Counted from the stretch's first letter, positions 1-7,951 are shown. The stretch: 41,189 nucleotides of DNA from Bacillota bacterium (GCA_016302545.1 JAEDNK010000002.1:1-41189); one strand, 5' to 3'. Numbers and translations are program-made. Notes: a model not told the origin generated them from the letters alone.

Positions 1-249
1 GACCACGACAAGATATTCGGTTCATCCGATGCGGGAAATGTCAGCTTTGCATGTCCGACCTTCCATCCTACTATTCAGATAGTGGACAGGGGAGTTGCAA
101 TTCATACACGGGAATTTGCGGCTGCCGTAAAAACCGAGAGGGCACATAATTCCATTAGGCAAGGTGCAATGGTAATCGGGCTTCAGATTGCAAAGATATT
201 CTCCGATGAGGAGAAAATCCGCAGGATGAAGGAGGATTTCCAGAAATAG
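1..249 (+). CDS. M20-family amidohydrolase (AbgB-like), C-terminal part only
   Basis: The window opens inside this gene, in frame 1, and 82 codons remain before the TAG stop. The visible part contains GSSDAGNVSFACPTFHPTI, which matches the conserved C-terminal segment of M20 amidohydrolases of the AbgB / amidohydrolase group (usual form GSTDVGNVS...P..HP). It is followed by a helical tail with FAAAVKTERAH and GAMVIGLQIAKI. In the family this region helps form the dinuclear metal site. Members hydrolyse amide bonds of N-acyl amino acids, p-aminobenzoyl-glutamate or dipeptides in the cytoplasm. The next gene is a YfcC-type carrier, and an N-acyl-D-amino-acid deacylase follows, which fits an uptake-and-hydrolysis cluster. 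The exact substrate cannot be read from this fragment. Confidence 0.75.
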   Translation, partial: DHDKIFGSSDAGNVSFACPTFHPTIQIVDRGVAIHTREFAAAVKTERAHNSIRQGAMVIGLQIAKIFSDEEKIRRMKEDFQK

Positions 250-274
250 TGTAAAAAACCACCCAAAAAAAGTG

Positions 275-303
275 TTTACTCGTTTAAATTGTTGAAGTAT
301 AAT
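275..303 (+). promoter_or_regulatory. Sigma-A-type promoter of the YfcC-family gene
   Basis: TTTACT at 275-280 and a perfect TATAAT at 298-303 are separated by 17 bases. This lies just after the stop of the M20 gene, so the carrier and the genes behind it can be transcribed independently. The predicted transcript start near 310 leaves a leader of about 85 bases that carries the repeats listed next. Confidence 0.7.
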
Positions 304-308
304 AAGTA

Positions 309-360
309 GTAGATATTAACAGAGATATTAATAGAGATATTAATAGATTTTTAATATCTC
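309..360 (+). repeat. Three 12-bp tandem repeats plus a hairpin in the yfcC leader
   Basis: Two identical copies of AGAGATATTAAT lie at 321-332 and 333-344, preceded by a diverged copy at 309-320. The last copy pairs with an inverted copy: GAGATATTAA at 334-343 and TTAATATCTC at 351-360 form a 10-bp stem with a 7-base loop. A T-rich stretch (370-380) and a strong ribosome site (AGGGAGG, 381-387) follow. The arrangement could be an operator array or an RNA hairpin. No known riboswitch is recognised. Confidence 0.55.
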
Positions 361-394
361 AGCAATTATTTATTTTTTTTAGGGAGGTAAAATT

Positions 395-1801
395 ATGGAA
401 AAGAAAAAGAAATTTGCAGTGCCTCACGTTTATATCCTGCTGCTGGCACTTATTCTGCTCTTTTCACTTCTGAGCTATGTCGTACCTGCGGGTGTATACG
501 ATATGATGGATATCGTAGTTAATCCTGAAACAGGCCAGACAAGAACGGTAGTAAATCCGGAGACGTTCCACAACGTAGATCAGACGCCGGTTACATTGAT
601 GCAGTTCCTGACGGCCGTTCCAAGAGGTTTGCAGGAATCTGCACAGATTATCTTCTTCATCTTTATCGTTGGAGGAGCTATGGCAGTTCTTCAGGAGACA
701 AGAGCTATTGAAGCAGGTATGGGCAGAATGATAAAGGCATTAAAGGGTTCTTCCATTCTCATCATTCCTGTAATCATGTTCCTCTTCTCGCTTTGCGGCT
801 CTGTATTCGGCATGGCAGAGGAGACCATTCCTTTCATCCCGATTTTCGTATCTCTGTGCATCGCTATGGGATATGACTCCATCACAGGTACGGCTATCGT
901 ATTCTGCGGAGCGGGAGCAGGCTTTGCCGGCGCTTTCATGAACCCGTTTACCATTCAGGTTGCACAGGGTATAGCACAGCTGCCGCTGCTTTCTGGAATG
1001 AACTTCAGAGTAGTTATGTACATCTGCATGGTTTTACTTGCAATTGTATTTGTAATGCTGTATGCGAGAAAGATAAAGAAAAACCCTCAGCTCTCTTCTA
1101 TGCATGACTTTGATAAGACGAGAGAAGACGTAATAGACCTTGATGATCTTCCGGCCTTTGGCACAAGAGAAAAGCTGATACTCTTAGTATTCCTCGCTTC
1201 AATAGTTCTGCTTATCTGGGGAGTTATCAAAAAAGGCTGGTACATGGATGAAATCGCCGCTCTGTTCTTCGCGATGTCTATGATAGTTGCGGCTATCGGA
1301 AGACTGGGTTTCAACAACTATGCAATTACTCTTGGAAAAGGTATGGCAGATATCGCTTCCGGAGCTTTGGTAGTAGGTTTCGCAAGAGGTATTCTCGTAG
1401 TTATGAATGACGGACAGATACTGCATACAATTCTGCATGGCGCTGCTTCCTTGTTAAACGGACTGCCTGCAACTGTATCTGCAATAGGCATGTACATATT
1501 CCAGTGCCTGCTCAATTTCATCGTTCCTTCCGGTTCCGGACAGGCTGCCGTTTCAATTCCTATTATGGCTCCTCTGGCTGATTTGGTGGGAGTAACCAGA
1601 CAGACAGCTTGTATCGCGTTCCAGCTAGGTGACGGTATTTCCAATATCTTCACTCCGACATCGGGATACTTTATGGCAGGTCTTGCACTGGCTAAGGTAC
1701 CTTGGTCAAAGTGGGCTAAGTGGATACTTCCTTTAATCGGACTGCAGTATTTATTGGGAGCCATTTTCGTAATAGCTGCTCAGCTTATGGGTCTCCAGTA
1801 A
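395..1801 (+). CDS. YfcC-family membrane carrier (DcuC superfamily)
   Basis: This 468-residue protein is almost entirely hydrophobic, with about a dozen membrane segments. The first is directly after a lysine-rich start (MEKKKKF...), followed by an extracytoplasmic loop at about residues 35-75. Family-like features include the glycine-rich stretch around GAGAGFAGAFMNPF and the paired late motif PSGSGQAAVSIPIMAPLADL / FQLGDGISNIFTPTSG, as in YfcC and DcuC-type anaerobic carriers. Such proteins are assigned to uptake or exchange of C4-dicarboxylates, basic amino acids or short peptides; the true substrate is uncertain. The start is fixed by AGGGAGG seven bases upstream. Its position between an M20 amidohydrolase and a D-aminoacylase suggests it imports the N-acylated amino acid or dipeptide those enzymes cleave, which is inference. 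Confidence 0.85.
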   Translation: MEKKKKFAVPHVYILLLALILLFSLLSYVVPAGVYDMMDIVVNPETGQTRTVVNPETFHNVDQTPVTLMQFLTAVPRGLQESAQIIFFIFIVGGAMAVLQETRAIEAGMGRMIKALKGSSILIIPVIMFLFSLCGSVFGMAEETIPFIPIFVSLCIAMGYDSITGTAIVFCGAGAGFAGAFMNPFTIQVAQGIAQLPLLSGMNFRVVMYICMVLLAIVFVMLYARKIKKNPQLSSMHDFDKTREDVIDLDDLPAFGTREKLILLVFLASIVLLIWGVIKKGWYMDEIAALFFAMSMIVAAIGRLGFNNYAITLGKGMADIASGALVVGFARGILVVMNDGQILHTILHGAASLLNGLPATVSAIGMYIFQCLLNFIVPSGSGQAAVSIPIMAPLADLVGVTRQTACIAFQLGDGISNIFTPTSGYFMAGLALAKVPWSKWAKWILPLIGLQYLLGAIFVIAAQLMGLQ

Positions 1802-1846
1802 TGAAAGGAATTTTGACCGTTGATTACTGAATAATCAGCATTATTG

Positions 1847-1890
1847 TGGCATTACCCATCGCCCTTAGAGGAAGAGGGTAATGCCATTTT
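1847..1890 (+). terminator. Possible terminator or attenuator after the YfcC gene
   Basis: TGGCATTACCC (1847-1857) and GGGTAATGCCA (1876-1886) form an 11-bp perfect stem around an 18-base loop, followed by TTTTATAT. The T-run is short, so this may only reduce read-through into the two genes that follow. Confidence 0.5.
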
Positions 1891-1918
1891 ATATATTCTA
1901 AAGAGGAAAAGTAGATTT

Positions 1919-2164
1919 ATGACTGCGATAATTTCACTTTCACCGATAATTATTTCGGTAATAGTTCTCATATACGCACTGAGAAAGTCTTTTAACAAAA
2001 GAGCGCTTATCGTTTCGGCTGCAATAACCATGATAACTGAAATGATGATGATGAAAAACAATGACACCTGGTATGTCTTTCTATTTTCGCTGACGGTTCC
2101 CATGGCAGCTTCTTATGTTATTATATGCCTGGTTCTGTCTGTTTTGGAAAGAATAGAAAAATAA
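1919..2164 (+). CDS. Small membrane protein of unknown function (81 aa)
   Basis: The ATG at 1919 has a GAGG element about 12 bases upstream, and the frame runs to TAA at 2164. The product has three hydrophobic stretches: about residues 3-22 (IISLSPIIISVIVLIYA), 33-46, and 56-75 (WYVFLFSLTVPMAASYVIIC). Between them lie a basic patch (RKSFNKR) and a methionine-rich turn (MMMMKNN). An in-frame ATG at 1844 would lengthen it, but that segment overlaps the hairpin and looks non-coding. The gene is transcribed with the carrier upstream and ends 29 bases before the deacylase. I do not recognise a family. A small accessory subunit of the carrier is possible but untested. Confidence 0.6.
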   Translation: MTAIISLSPIIISVIVLIYALRKSFNKRALIVSAAITMITEMMMMKNNDTWYVFLFSLTVPMAASYVIICLVLSVLERIEK

Positions 2165-2193
2165 TAACAGGTAGGATTTATATGGAGGATATT

Positions 2194-3558
2194 ATGTTAG
2201 ACATTTTAATTACAGCGGGCAAATATCCCGATTATGAAAAAAATCAGCTTATAGAAGCGAATATCGGTATAAGGGACGGCAAAATCGTCTATATAGGCAA
2301 TGAAACTCCCGAAGCCGCAAAAGTAATCGATGCAAAGAATAAGGTGGTTTCACCGGGCTTTATAGATATCCATATGCACGAAGAAAATTTCGCCGGAGAA
2401 GGAAAGGAATATGTCATTTCCAAAATGATGCTGAGGCAGGGGGTTACCACCTGCGTAGGCGGAAACTGCGGTGTGCAGTACCAGACTTTAAAGGAATTCA
2501 AAGATACAATCAATGAGTTGGGTGGCTCTCCGGTGAACTATGCCATGCTCACCGGCTACAATTGGTACAGAACAGGTTTGGGTTTAGGCCATTATGATGC
2601 TGCGACCAAAGAGCAGTGGGACATAATAAGGAGAAAAATGCAGGAGGACCTTAAGGAGGGCGCTATAGGTATTTCCTTTGGCATTGAGTACGATCCCGGC
2701 ATTGCCTTTGATGAAATAATTTACGGCACAGAAGCCTCTGATGATCCGAATCTTCTGGTTGCAGCCCACTACAGGAGCGACTGCATAAGGAGCATCGATT
2801 CCATCAGGGAGATGGTGGATATTCAGAAGCATATCAATAAGAAATTTCAGATTTCACATCTTTCCAGCTGTTCTGCAATGGGTCAGATGAAGGAATCACT
2901 CGACCTTATAAACAAAGCCATGGAAGAGGATTCGAGACTGAATTTTGACACTTATCCTTATAATGCATTTTCTACGGAAATCAATTCAACAGTATTTGAT
3001 GACGGATGTCTTGAAGCATGGGGAAAGGATTATAAGGATCTGATGCTTACAGATGAGCCATATAAGAATGTATATTGTACTGAGGAAATATTCAGAGACG
3101 CCAGAATGAATTATCCAAAGATGCTTGTAGTCGCTTTCGTAATGAACGAAGAGGAAATTGCCCAGGCGGTGGCAAATCCAAAGGGTATGGTGGCAAGCGA
3201 CGGTATTATCAACCATGGTAACGGTCATCCGAGAGCTGCCGGAACTTTCCCGAGAGTGCTTGGTAAGTATGTACGTGAAGAAAAACGTCTCTCACTGATA
3301 GACGGCCTCAGAAAGATGACTCTTGAACCGGCGAAACGCCTTGACCTTGAAAACCGAAAAGGCGTAATAAAGGTTGGAGCTGACGCAGATATAACCGTGT
3401 TTGATCCTGAAACTATAATTGATGGCGCCACATTCGGAGACCTTTCCACACCACCTACAGGTATCCACTGGGTTATTGTCGGAGGTCAGACTGCGGTATG
3501 CGAAAATGAAATTCTTACTGAAAATGCCGGTAGATTTATCTCGTACTTTGAAAAATAA
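2194..3558 (+). CDS. N-acyl-D-amino-acid deacylase / D-aminoacylase-type amidohydrolase
   Basis: The predicted 454-residue cytoplasmic metal hydrolase carries the amidohydrolase-superfamily pattern. SPGFIDIHMHEE early on supplies the first two metal histidines, followed by GGNCGV, HYRSD, QISHLSSC, FDTYPYNAF and ASDGIINHG. The C-terminal LDLENRKGVIKVGADADITVFDP typical of the family then leads into the small beta-sandwich. D-aminoacylases remove the acyl group from N-acyl-D-amino acids, and related enzymes act on N-acyl-D-glutamate or on dihydroorotase-like substrates. I placed the start at ATG 2194 because GGAGG lies at 2184-2188; ATG 2182 is an alternative, and an upstream in-frame ATG at 2125 would overlap the previous gene. 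Together with the M20 enzyme and the carrier it suggests salvage of acylated or D-amino-acid derivatives, perhaps from cell-wall turnover. Confidence 0.82.
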   Translation: MLDILITAGKYPDYEKNQLIEANIGIRDGKIVYIGNETPEAAKVIDAKNKVVSPGFIDIHMHEENFAGEGKEYVISKMMLRQGVTTCVGGNCGVQYQTLKEFKDTINELGGSPVNYAMLTGYNWYRTGLGLGHYDAATKEQWDIIRRKMQEDLKEGAIGISFGIEYDPGIAFDEIIYGTEASDDPNLLVAAHYRSDCIRSIDSIREMVDIQKHINKKFQISHLSSCSAMGQMKESLDLINKAMEEDSRLNFDTYPYNAFSTEINSTVFDDGCLEAWGKDYKDLMLTDEPYKNVYCTEEIFRDARMNYPKMLVVAFVMNEEEIAQAVANPKGMVASDGIINHGNGHPRAAGTFPRVLGKYVREEKRLSLIDGLRKMTLEPAKRLDLENRKGVIKVGADADITVFDPETIIDGATFGDLSTPPTGIHWVIVGGQTAVCENEILTENAGRFISYFEK

Positions 3559-3630
3559 ACGGAAGTTTTTTTGTATTTTTATATACAAAAAGTCCTTTTG
3601 TATAAAAAAAGTGCTTTTTCTCTTAAAATG

Positions 3631-3658
3631 TTGAAAATTCAACAATGTATGGTATTAT
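3631..3658 (+). promoter_or_regulatory. Promoter of the kor operon
   Basis: TTGAAA at 3631-3636 and TATTAT at 3653-3658 are spaced by 16 bases, about 45 bases before the first kor start codon. Directly upstream (3580-3605), TATACAAAA and TTTTGTATA form a 9-bp AT-rich hairpin without a clean T-run, which may help end the upstream transcript. Confidence 0.6.
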
Positions 3659-3703
3659 AGGGAAAAGTGATTAAACTTAAATACAATTACGAGGTGATCT
3701 TAA

Positions 3704-3901
3704 ATGGCAAAAAACAAAACTTTGGTCATCAATCCGAAGTGGTGCAAAGGCTGCGGAATATGCGTAGCGTTTTGCCCTAAGAATGTGCTCGCAGTTGAGC
3801 ACGAAAAGGTGCATATGGCTGATGAAGAAGCGTGCATCAAGTGTGGACTTTGCGAACTTCGCTGTCCGGATTATGCAATTTATATAGAGGAGGAAAACTA
3901 A
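3704..3901 (+). CDS. korD: 2-oxoacid:ferredoxin oxidoreductase, delta (ferredoxin-type) subunit
   Basis: This 65-residue protein carries two classic [4Fe-4S] motifs, CKGCGICVAFCPKN near residues 14-27 and CIKCGLCELRCPDY near 44-57. That is the size and layout of the KorD/delta subunit, which passes electrons from the thiamine centre of the complex to soluble ferredoxin. GAGGTGA nine bases upstream marks the start. Its stop overlaps the next start (TAATG), showing translational coupling with the alpha subunit. It is the first gene of a four-gene operon in the order delta, alpha, beta, gamma, which is common for archaeal-type KOR and VOR enzymes in anaerobes. Confidence 0.9.
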   Translation: MAKNKTLVINPKWCKGCGICVAFCPKNVLAVEHEKVHMADEEACIKCGLCELRCPDYAIYIEEEN

Positions 3902-5046
3902 TGGGAAAGAGATTTCAATTACTGCAGGGCAACGAAGCCGTTGTAGAAGGAGGAATCGCTGCCGGAATGAAGTTCTACGCAGGCTATCCTATAACTCCTT
4001 CAACAGAAATTGCTGAAAGAAGTGCTCTGAGACTTCCGCAGGTAGGCGGTAAATTTATTCAGATGGAAGACGAAATCGGCGGTATTGCCGCTGCTTTGGG
4101 TGCTTCCGTGGCAGGACTCAAGTCCATGACTGCAACATCGGGTCCGGGCTTCTCACTTAAGCAGGAAAATATAGGATATGCTGCTATTGCAGAAATTCCT
4201 ATCGTTATAGTAGATGTGCAGAGAGAAGGCCCTTCCACAGGTCTTCCTACATCACCGTCACAGGGCGACTTGATGCAGTCTAAGTGGGGAACTCACGGTG
4301 ACCATCCTGTTATCGTAATTTCACCTTCATCGGTTCAGGAGTGTTATACCGAGGCTGTAAGAGCCTTCAACATGGCAGAGAGATTCAGAGTGCCTGTAAT
4401 CTTCCTCATGGACGAAATCATCGGACACCTGAGAGAAGGCTGTGAGCTCATTCCGCCTGAAGAACTGGAGATTTCCGACAGAAGAGTTGACCGCAGCTTT
4501 AACGGAACTTTGGCTTACGCAGTGCAGGAAGGAAACTACGTTCCTGAATATGCGCCTTTCGGCGAAGGAGACAAGTTTAACGTGACGGGTCTTTTCCACG
4601 ATTTAGATGGTTTCCCGACTAACGATAACAATATTACCGACACTCAGGAAAGACGTCTTCTTGACAAGATAAGAATGAGAAGAGATCGTATTCAGAAATG
4701 GGAAGAGGTTGACTGTGAAGATTGCGAAACCTTGATCGTATGCTTCGGCGGTACAGCAAGAGCAGTACAGGGCGCAATGGAGGATGCAAAGGACATGGAC
4801 TTTGTCAAGATCGGTATGTTCAGACCTATTACGGTATGGCCGTTCCCTGAAGAGGCGCTTCTCAAGGTTATAAAGGAAAACAAGCATCTCAGGCAGATTA
4901 TCGTTGCAGAGCATAACGACGGACAGATGCTCCTTGAAGTGCAGAGAATAGTAGAGGGCAGAGTACCTGTCGATTTCCTCGGCAAGATTGACGGAACCAC
5001 TATTACGCCTACCGACGTAATAGACAAAGTAAAGGAGGTATATTAA
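3901..5046 (+). CDS. korA: 2-oxoacid:ferredoxin oxidoreductase, alpha subunit
   Basis: This 381-residue protein begins MGKRFQLLQGNEAVVEGG and contains GYPITPSTEIAE, the family's pyrimidine-binding region. MEDEIGGIAAALGASVAG and TSGPGFSLKQENIGYA follow, both diagnostic for the alpha subunit of KorA-type enzymes. Domain II with PTSPSQGDL and the C-terminal transketolase-like domain are complete. With KorB it forms the thiamine-diphosphate centre that interconverts a 2-oxoacid plus CoA with an acyl-CoA plus CO2, using ferredoxin. I chose ATG 3901 because it has AGGAGG upstream and couples to korD; a longer in-frame start at 3832 would overlap korD. The substrate is most likely 2-oxoglutarate given the isocitrate pathway next door, but 2-oxoisovalerate cannot be excluded from sequence alone. 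Confidence 0.9.
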   Translation: MGKRFQLLQGNEAVVEGGIAAGMKFYAGYPITPSTEIAERSALRLPQVGGKFIQMEDEIGGIAAALGASVAGLKSMTATSGPGFSLKQENIGYAAIAEIPIVIVDVQREGPSTGLPTSPSQGDLMQSKWGTHGDHPVIVISPSSVQECYTEAVRAFNMAERFRVPVIFLMDEIIGHLREGCELIPPEELEISDRRVDRSFNGTLAYAVQEGNYVPEYAPFGEGDKFNVTGLFHDLDGFPTNDNNITDTQERRLLDKIRMRRDRIQKWEEVDCEDCETLIVCFGGTARAVQGAMEDAKDMDFVKIGMFRPITVWPFPEEALLKVIKENKHLRQIIVAEHNDGQMLLEVQRIVEGRVPVDFLGKIDGTTITPTDVIDKVKEVY

Positions 5047-5047
5047 T

Positions 5048-5872
5048 ATGCCTAGTAAACTTATTGAAAAAACAATGCGTGTCAACAGACTTCCCCATAT
5101 CTGGTGCCCGGGCTGCGGTCACGGAATATTGATGAGAGACGTTGCGCAGGCAATCGAAAACTGCGGACTTGACCCGGATAAGGTTGTTATCGTTTCAGGT
5201 ATCGGATGTTCGTCGAGAGCGGCAGGATATATGAACTTCAACACATTACATACTACTCACGGCCGTGCTATAGCTTTTGCAACAGGCGTAAAGCTGGCAA
5301 ATCCTGACCTTCACGTAATCGTAATCACAGGGGACGGAGACGCAACTGCCATCGGTGGAAATCACCTGATCCACGCCTGCAGAAGAAATATAGACATGAC
5401 CGTAATCGTTTTCAATAACAATATTTACGGTATGACAGGCGGACAGTATTCGCCTACCACACCTCACGGCGAAAAGGGAACAACCGCTCCTTACGGCAAC
5501 ATTGACTATAACTTCGACATTCCGCAGCTGGCACAGGCAGCAGGAGCTACCTTCACGGGACGCTGCACGGCTTACCATGCTCAACAGGCAGTAAAGCTTA
5601 TCGAAGCAGGTATAAAGCACCACGGATTCTCACTTATTGAAGGTATATCCGTATGTCCTACATATTACGGACGTAAGAATAAGAAGGGCGATTCGGTTAA
5701 GATGCTTGAATGGCAGAAGGACAATGCCGTAGATGTTAAAGCTGCTGCAAAGATGACTCCTGAGCAGCTTGAAGGAAAGCTTCTCATCGGAGAGCTGTCA
5801 AAGATTGACAACAAAGAAGAATATACTGATATGTATATGAAGATTATCGAGAAGGTCGGAGGTGACAAGTAA
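5048..5872 (+). CDS. korB: 2-oxoacid:ferredoxin oxidoreductase, beta (thiamine-binding) subunit
   Basis: The 274-residue beta subunit contains HIWCPGCGHGI at residues 17-27, which is characteristic of KorB, and GIGCSSRAAGYMNF. The thiamine-diphosphate and magnesium motif is GDGDATAIGGNHLIHACRRN followed by NNNIYGMTGGQYSPTTP. The GDG and NN anchors are both present, so the active site looks intact. It binds the pyrophosphate of the cofactor and pairs with the alpha subunit. AAGGAGG directly after the korA coding end and before ATG gives a strong ribosome site. Its stop overlaps the first base of korC (TAATG), so all four subunits are likely made in fixed ratio. Confidence 0.92.
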   Translation: MPSKLIEKTMRVNRLPHIWCPGCGHGILMRDVAQAIENCGLDPDKVVIVSGIGCSSRAAGYMNFNTLHTTHGRAIAFATGVKLANPDLHVIVITGDGDATAIGGNHLIHACRRNIDMTVIVFNNNIYGMTGGQYSPTTPHGEKGTTAPYGNIDYNFDIPQLAQAAGATFTGRCTAYHAQQAVKLIEAGIKHHGFSLIEGISVCPTYYGRKNKKGDSVKMLEWQKDNAVDVKAAAKMTPEQLEGKLLIGELSKIDNKEEYTDMYMKIIEKVGGDK

Positions 5873-6417
5873 TGGCTAAGACGGAAATAAGAATGACCGG
5901 CTCCGGCGGACAGGGCGTAATCATGGGTACCATCATTATTGCCGAGGCTGCTTATGAGGACGGAAAGCACGTGGTTCAGTGCCAGGCCTACGGACCGGAG
6001 GCAAGAGGAGGCTCCTCCAAAGCCGAGACTATCGTCTCCGATGAAAGAATTACATATACCAAGGTAATCAAACCGGACATTCTTCTGGCGCTGACCCAGG
6101 TTTCTTTGGATAAGTATGTAGGCTGCCTGAAAAATAAGGCAGTAGTAGTAGTAGATGAGGGAATCAATGTTCCCGATGAGATTGAAGCCCTTCACACAGT
6201 TTACCATCTTCCTATTCTTGACGGTGCGGCAGAGGTAATAAAAAACCGTATGTCGGCCAATATCATTTCAGTAGGTGTGGTGAACGAGCTGCTTCACGTA
6301 GCTTCACAGAAGGCTATAGAGGAAGCTGTTCTTAATCATGTACCGAAGGGAACAGAAGAAGTTAACTTAAAGGCTCTTCATTACGGTGCACAGCTGGTAC
6401 AGGAAGCTAATAAGTAA
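5872..6417 (+). CDS. korC: 2-oxoacid:ferredoxin oxidoreductase, gamma subunit
   Basis: This 181-residue protein starts with the glycine-rich family signature GSGGQGVIMGTIIIAEAA and has QAYGPEARGGSSKAE, diagnostic of the gamma subunit (PF01558-type), which helps bind CoA and stabilises the complex. The length is normal for a stand-alone KorC. It is translationally coupled to korB and is the last gene before a strong terminator at 6435. The operon therefore encodes a complete four-subunit enzyme with nothing missing. Confidence 0.9.
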   Translation: MAKTEIRMTGSGGQGVIMGTIIIAEAAYEDGKHVVQCQAYGPEARGGSSKAETIVSDERITYTKVIKPDILLALTQVSLDKYVGCLKNKAVVVVDEGINVPDEIEALHTVYHLPILDGAAEVIKNRMSANIISVGVVNELLHVASQKAIEEAVLNHVPKGTEEVNLKALHYGAQLVQEANK

Positions 6418-6434
6418 AAAAAATGATTTTTGAG

Positions 6435-6458
6435 CCCGGAAGGTCACTTCCGGGTTTT
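6435..6458 (+). terminator. Rho-independent terminator of the kor operon
   Basis: CCCGGAAG (6435-6442) and CTTCCGGG (6447-6454) form a perfect 8-bp GC-rich stem with a GTCA loop, followed by TTTT. It separates the kor operon from the citrate synthase operon. Confidence 0.85.
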
Positions 6459-6504
6459 ACTTTGCCAAAGAAAAAACAATTTAAAAACATTTTTGAAAAA
6501 TGTA

Positions 6505-6533
6505 TTGACTTTTCCCTGAGGCAGTTTTATACT
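6505..6533 (+). promoter_or_regulatory. Promoter of the Re-citrate synthase operon, with a possible operator
   Basis: TTGACT (6505-6510) and TATACT (6528-6533) are spaced by exactly 17 bases, close to the consensus for the housekeeping sigma factor. A 7-bp inverted repeat, TACTTGT at 6530-6536 and ACAAGTA at 6563-6569, overlaps the -10 box and the 5' leader. It could be a binding site for the GntR protein encoded in the same operon, but that is inference from position. Confidence 0.75.
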
Positions 6534-6574
6534 TGTAACATCGGAAAATAAAGAAAGAGAGGACAAGTAAGGAA

Positions 6575-7951
6575 ATGCTTGAAATTTCAAAGAAATCAAA
6601 CCTTCTTGAGCAGAGCATTTATAAGTATTCTCTGCAGGATATTGAAGAACCTAATCTTTACAGACAGATATATAATTACGACGAAGTGCCGAAGGTTGCC
6701 TTTAACCACAGACGTGTGCCTATGAACATGCCGGAAGATATCTGGATTACTGATACGTCATTCAGGGACGGCCAGCAGTCGATGGCTCCTTACACGGTAA
6801 AGCAAATAGTTGACCTATATAAATTAATGGCTAAGCTTGGCGGACCTTACGGCCTGATCAGACAGTCGGAATTTTTTATTTATACAAAAAAGGATAGAGA
6901 AGCCATCGATAAATGCATGGAGCTTGGATATACTTTCCCTGAAATCACCACCTGGATAAGAGCTTCCAAGGAAGACTTCAAAATGGTCAAAGAGATGGGC
7001 ATTAAGGAGACCGGCATACTGGTATCCTGCAGCGACTATCATATTTTCAAAAAGATGAATATGACCAGACGGCAGGCGGTAGACTTTTATCTGGCCACTA
7101 TAAAAGATGCATTTAATGCAGGTGTAGTTCCTAGATGTCATCTGGAGGACATAACCAGGGCTGATTTCTATGGTTTCGTGGTGCCTTTTGTCAATGAGAT
7201 CATGGAGCTTTCAAAAGAAGTAGGCATTCCTGTTAAGATAAGGGCATGTGACACCATGGGATACGGTGTGCCTTATGCAGGTGCATCTCTGCCAAGAAGT
7301 GTTCCTGGTATCGTGTATGGCCTGCAGCATTATGCCGGAGTACCTAGCGAAATGCTTGAATGGCACGGACATAACGATTTTTATAAAGCGGTTACCAATG
7401 CGTCCGCTGCATGGCTTTATGGCTGCGGTGCGGTAAACTGCTCTTTGCTTGGTATCGGAGAGAGAACAGGTAATATTCCTCTTGAAGCGATGGTGTTTGA
7501 ATACGCATCCCTTCGCGGTTCTCTTGACGGAATGGATCCGACGGTTGTGACTGAAATCGGTGCATACTTCAGAGATGAAATGGGGTATAACATTCCTCCA
7601 ATGACTCCTTTTGTAGGAGAAAACTTTAATGTAACCAGAGCGGGCATACATGCTGACGGACTCATGAAAGATGAGGAAATATATAATATTTTCAACACCA
7701 AGAAGATACTCAACCGTGCACCTGGAGTTACAGTAAGCAAGACCTCAGGTGCAGCAGGTATCGCATACTGGATAAATGAACATTACGGTCTTTCAGAGGA
7801 ACAGAAGCTGAGCAAAAATGATGATTTGGTCAAGGCTATCAAGGATTGGGTTGACGAAATGTATGCAGACGGCAGAACCACAAGCCTCGCAAACAGTGAG
7901 ATAGAAAACAAAATCAGAGAATTGACAGACGGTAAGGAGTTCGCAAAATGA
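6575..7951 (+). CDS. Probable Re-type citrate synthase (DRE-TIM metallolyase family)
   Basis: This 458-residue TIM-barrel enzyme carries DTSFRDGQQSMAPYT from residue 60, the metal-binding HGHND at 264-268, and GIGERTGNIPLE, the three hallmarks of the isopropylmalate/homocitrate synthase family. Re-citrate synthases of clostridia, such as the characterised Clostridium kluyveri enzyme, belong to this family and are often misnamed isopropylmalate or homocitrate synthase. They condense acetyl-CoA with oxaloacetate using a divalent metal. No leuB, leuC or leuD is nearby. Instead, aconitase and an isocitrate-type dehydrogenase follow in the same operon, which supports citrate as product. No regulatory leucine-binding domain like that of LeuA is apparent at the C-terminus. 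The nearest good ribosome site, GAGAGG, is 12 bases from ATG. A homocitrate synthase role is the main alternative. Confidence 0.8.
   Translation: MLEISKKSNLLEQSIYKYSLQDIEEPNLYRQIYNYDEVPKVAFNHRRVPMNMPEDIWITDTSFRDGQQSMAPYTVKQIVDLYKLMAKLGGPYGLIRQSEFFIYTKKDREAIDKCMELGYTFPEITTWIRASKEDFKMVKEMGIKETGILVSCSDYHIFKKMNMTRRQAVDFYLATIKDAFNAGVVPRCHLEDITRADFYGFVVPFVNEIMELSKEVGIPVKIRACDTMGYGVPYAGASLPRSVPGIVYGLQHYAGVPSEMLEWHGHNDFYKAVTNASAAWLYGCGAVNCSLLGIGERTGNIPLEAMVFEYASLRGSLDGMDPTVVTEIGAYFRDEMGYNIPPMTPFVGENFNVTRAGIHADGLMKDEEIYNIFNTKKILNRAPGVTVSKTSGAAGIAYWINEHYGLSEEQKLSKNDDLVKAIKDWVDEMYADGRTTSLANSEIENKIRELTDGKEFAK

Noticed and set aside
3566..3610. Strong terminator after the deacylase
   Set aside because: Only an AT-rich hairpin (TATACAAAA/TTTTGTATA) without a proper T-run is present, so I mention it with the kor promoter but do not call a terminator.
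6575..7951. Isopropylmalate synthase for leucine synthesis
   Set aside because: No leuB/C/D genes are nearby, the downstream enzymes are aconitase and isocitrate dehydrogenase, and no leucine regulatory domain is apparent.
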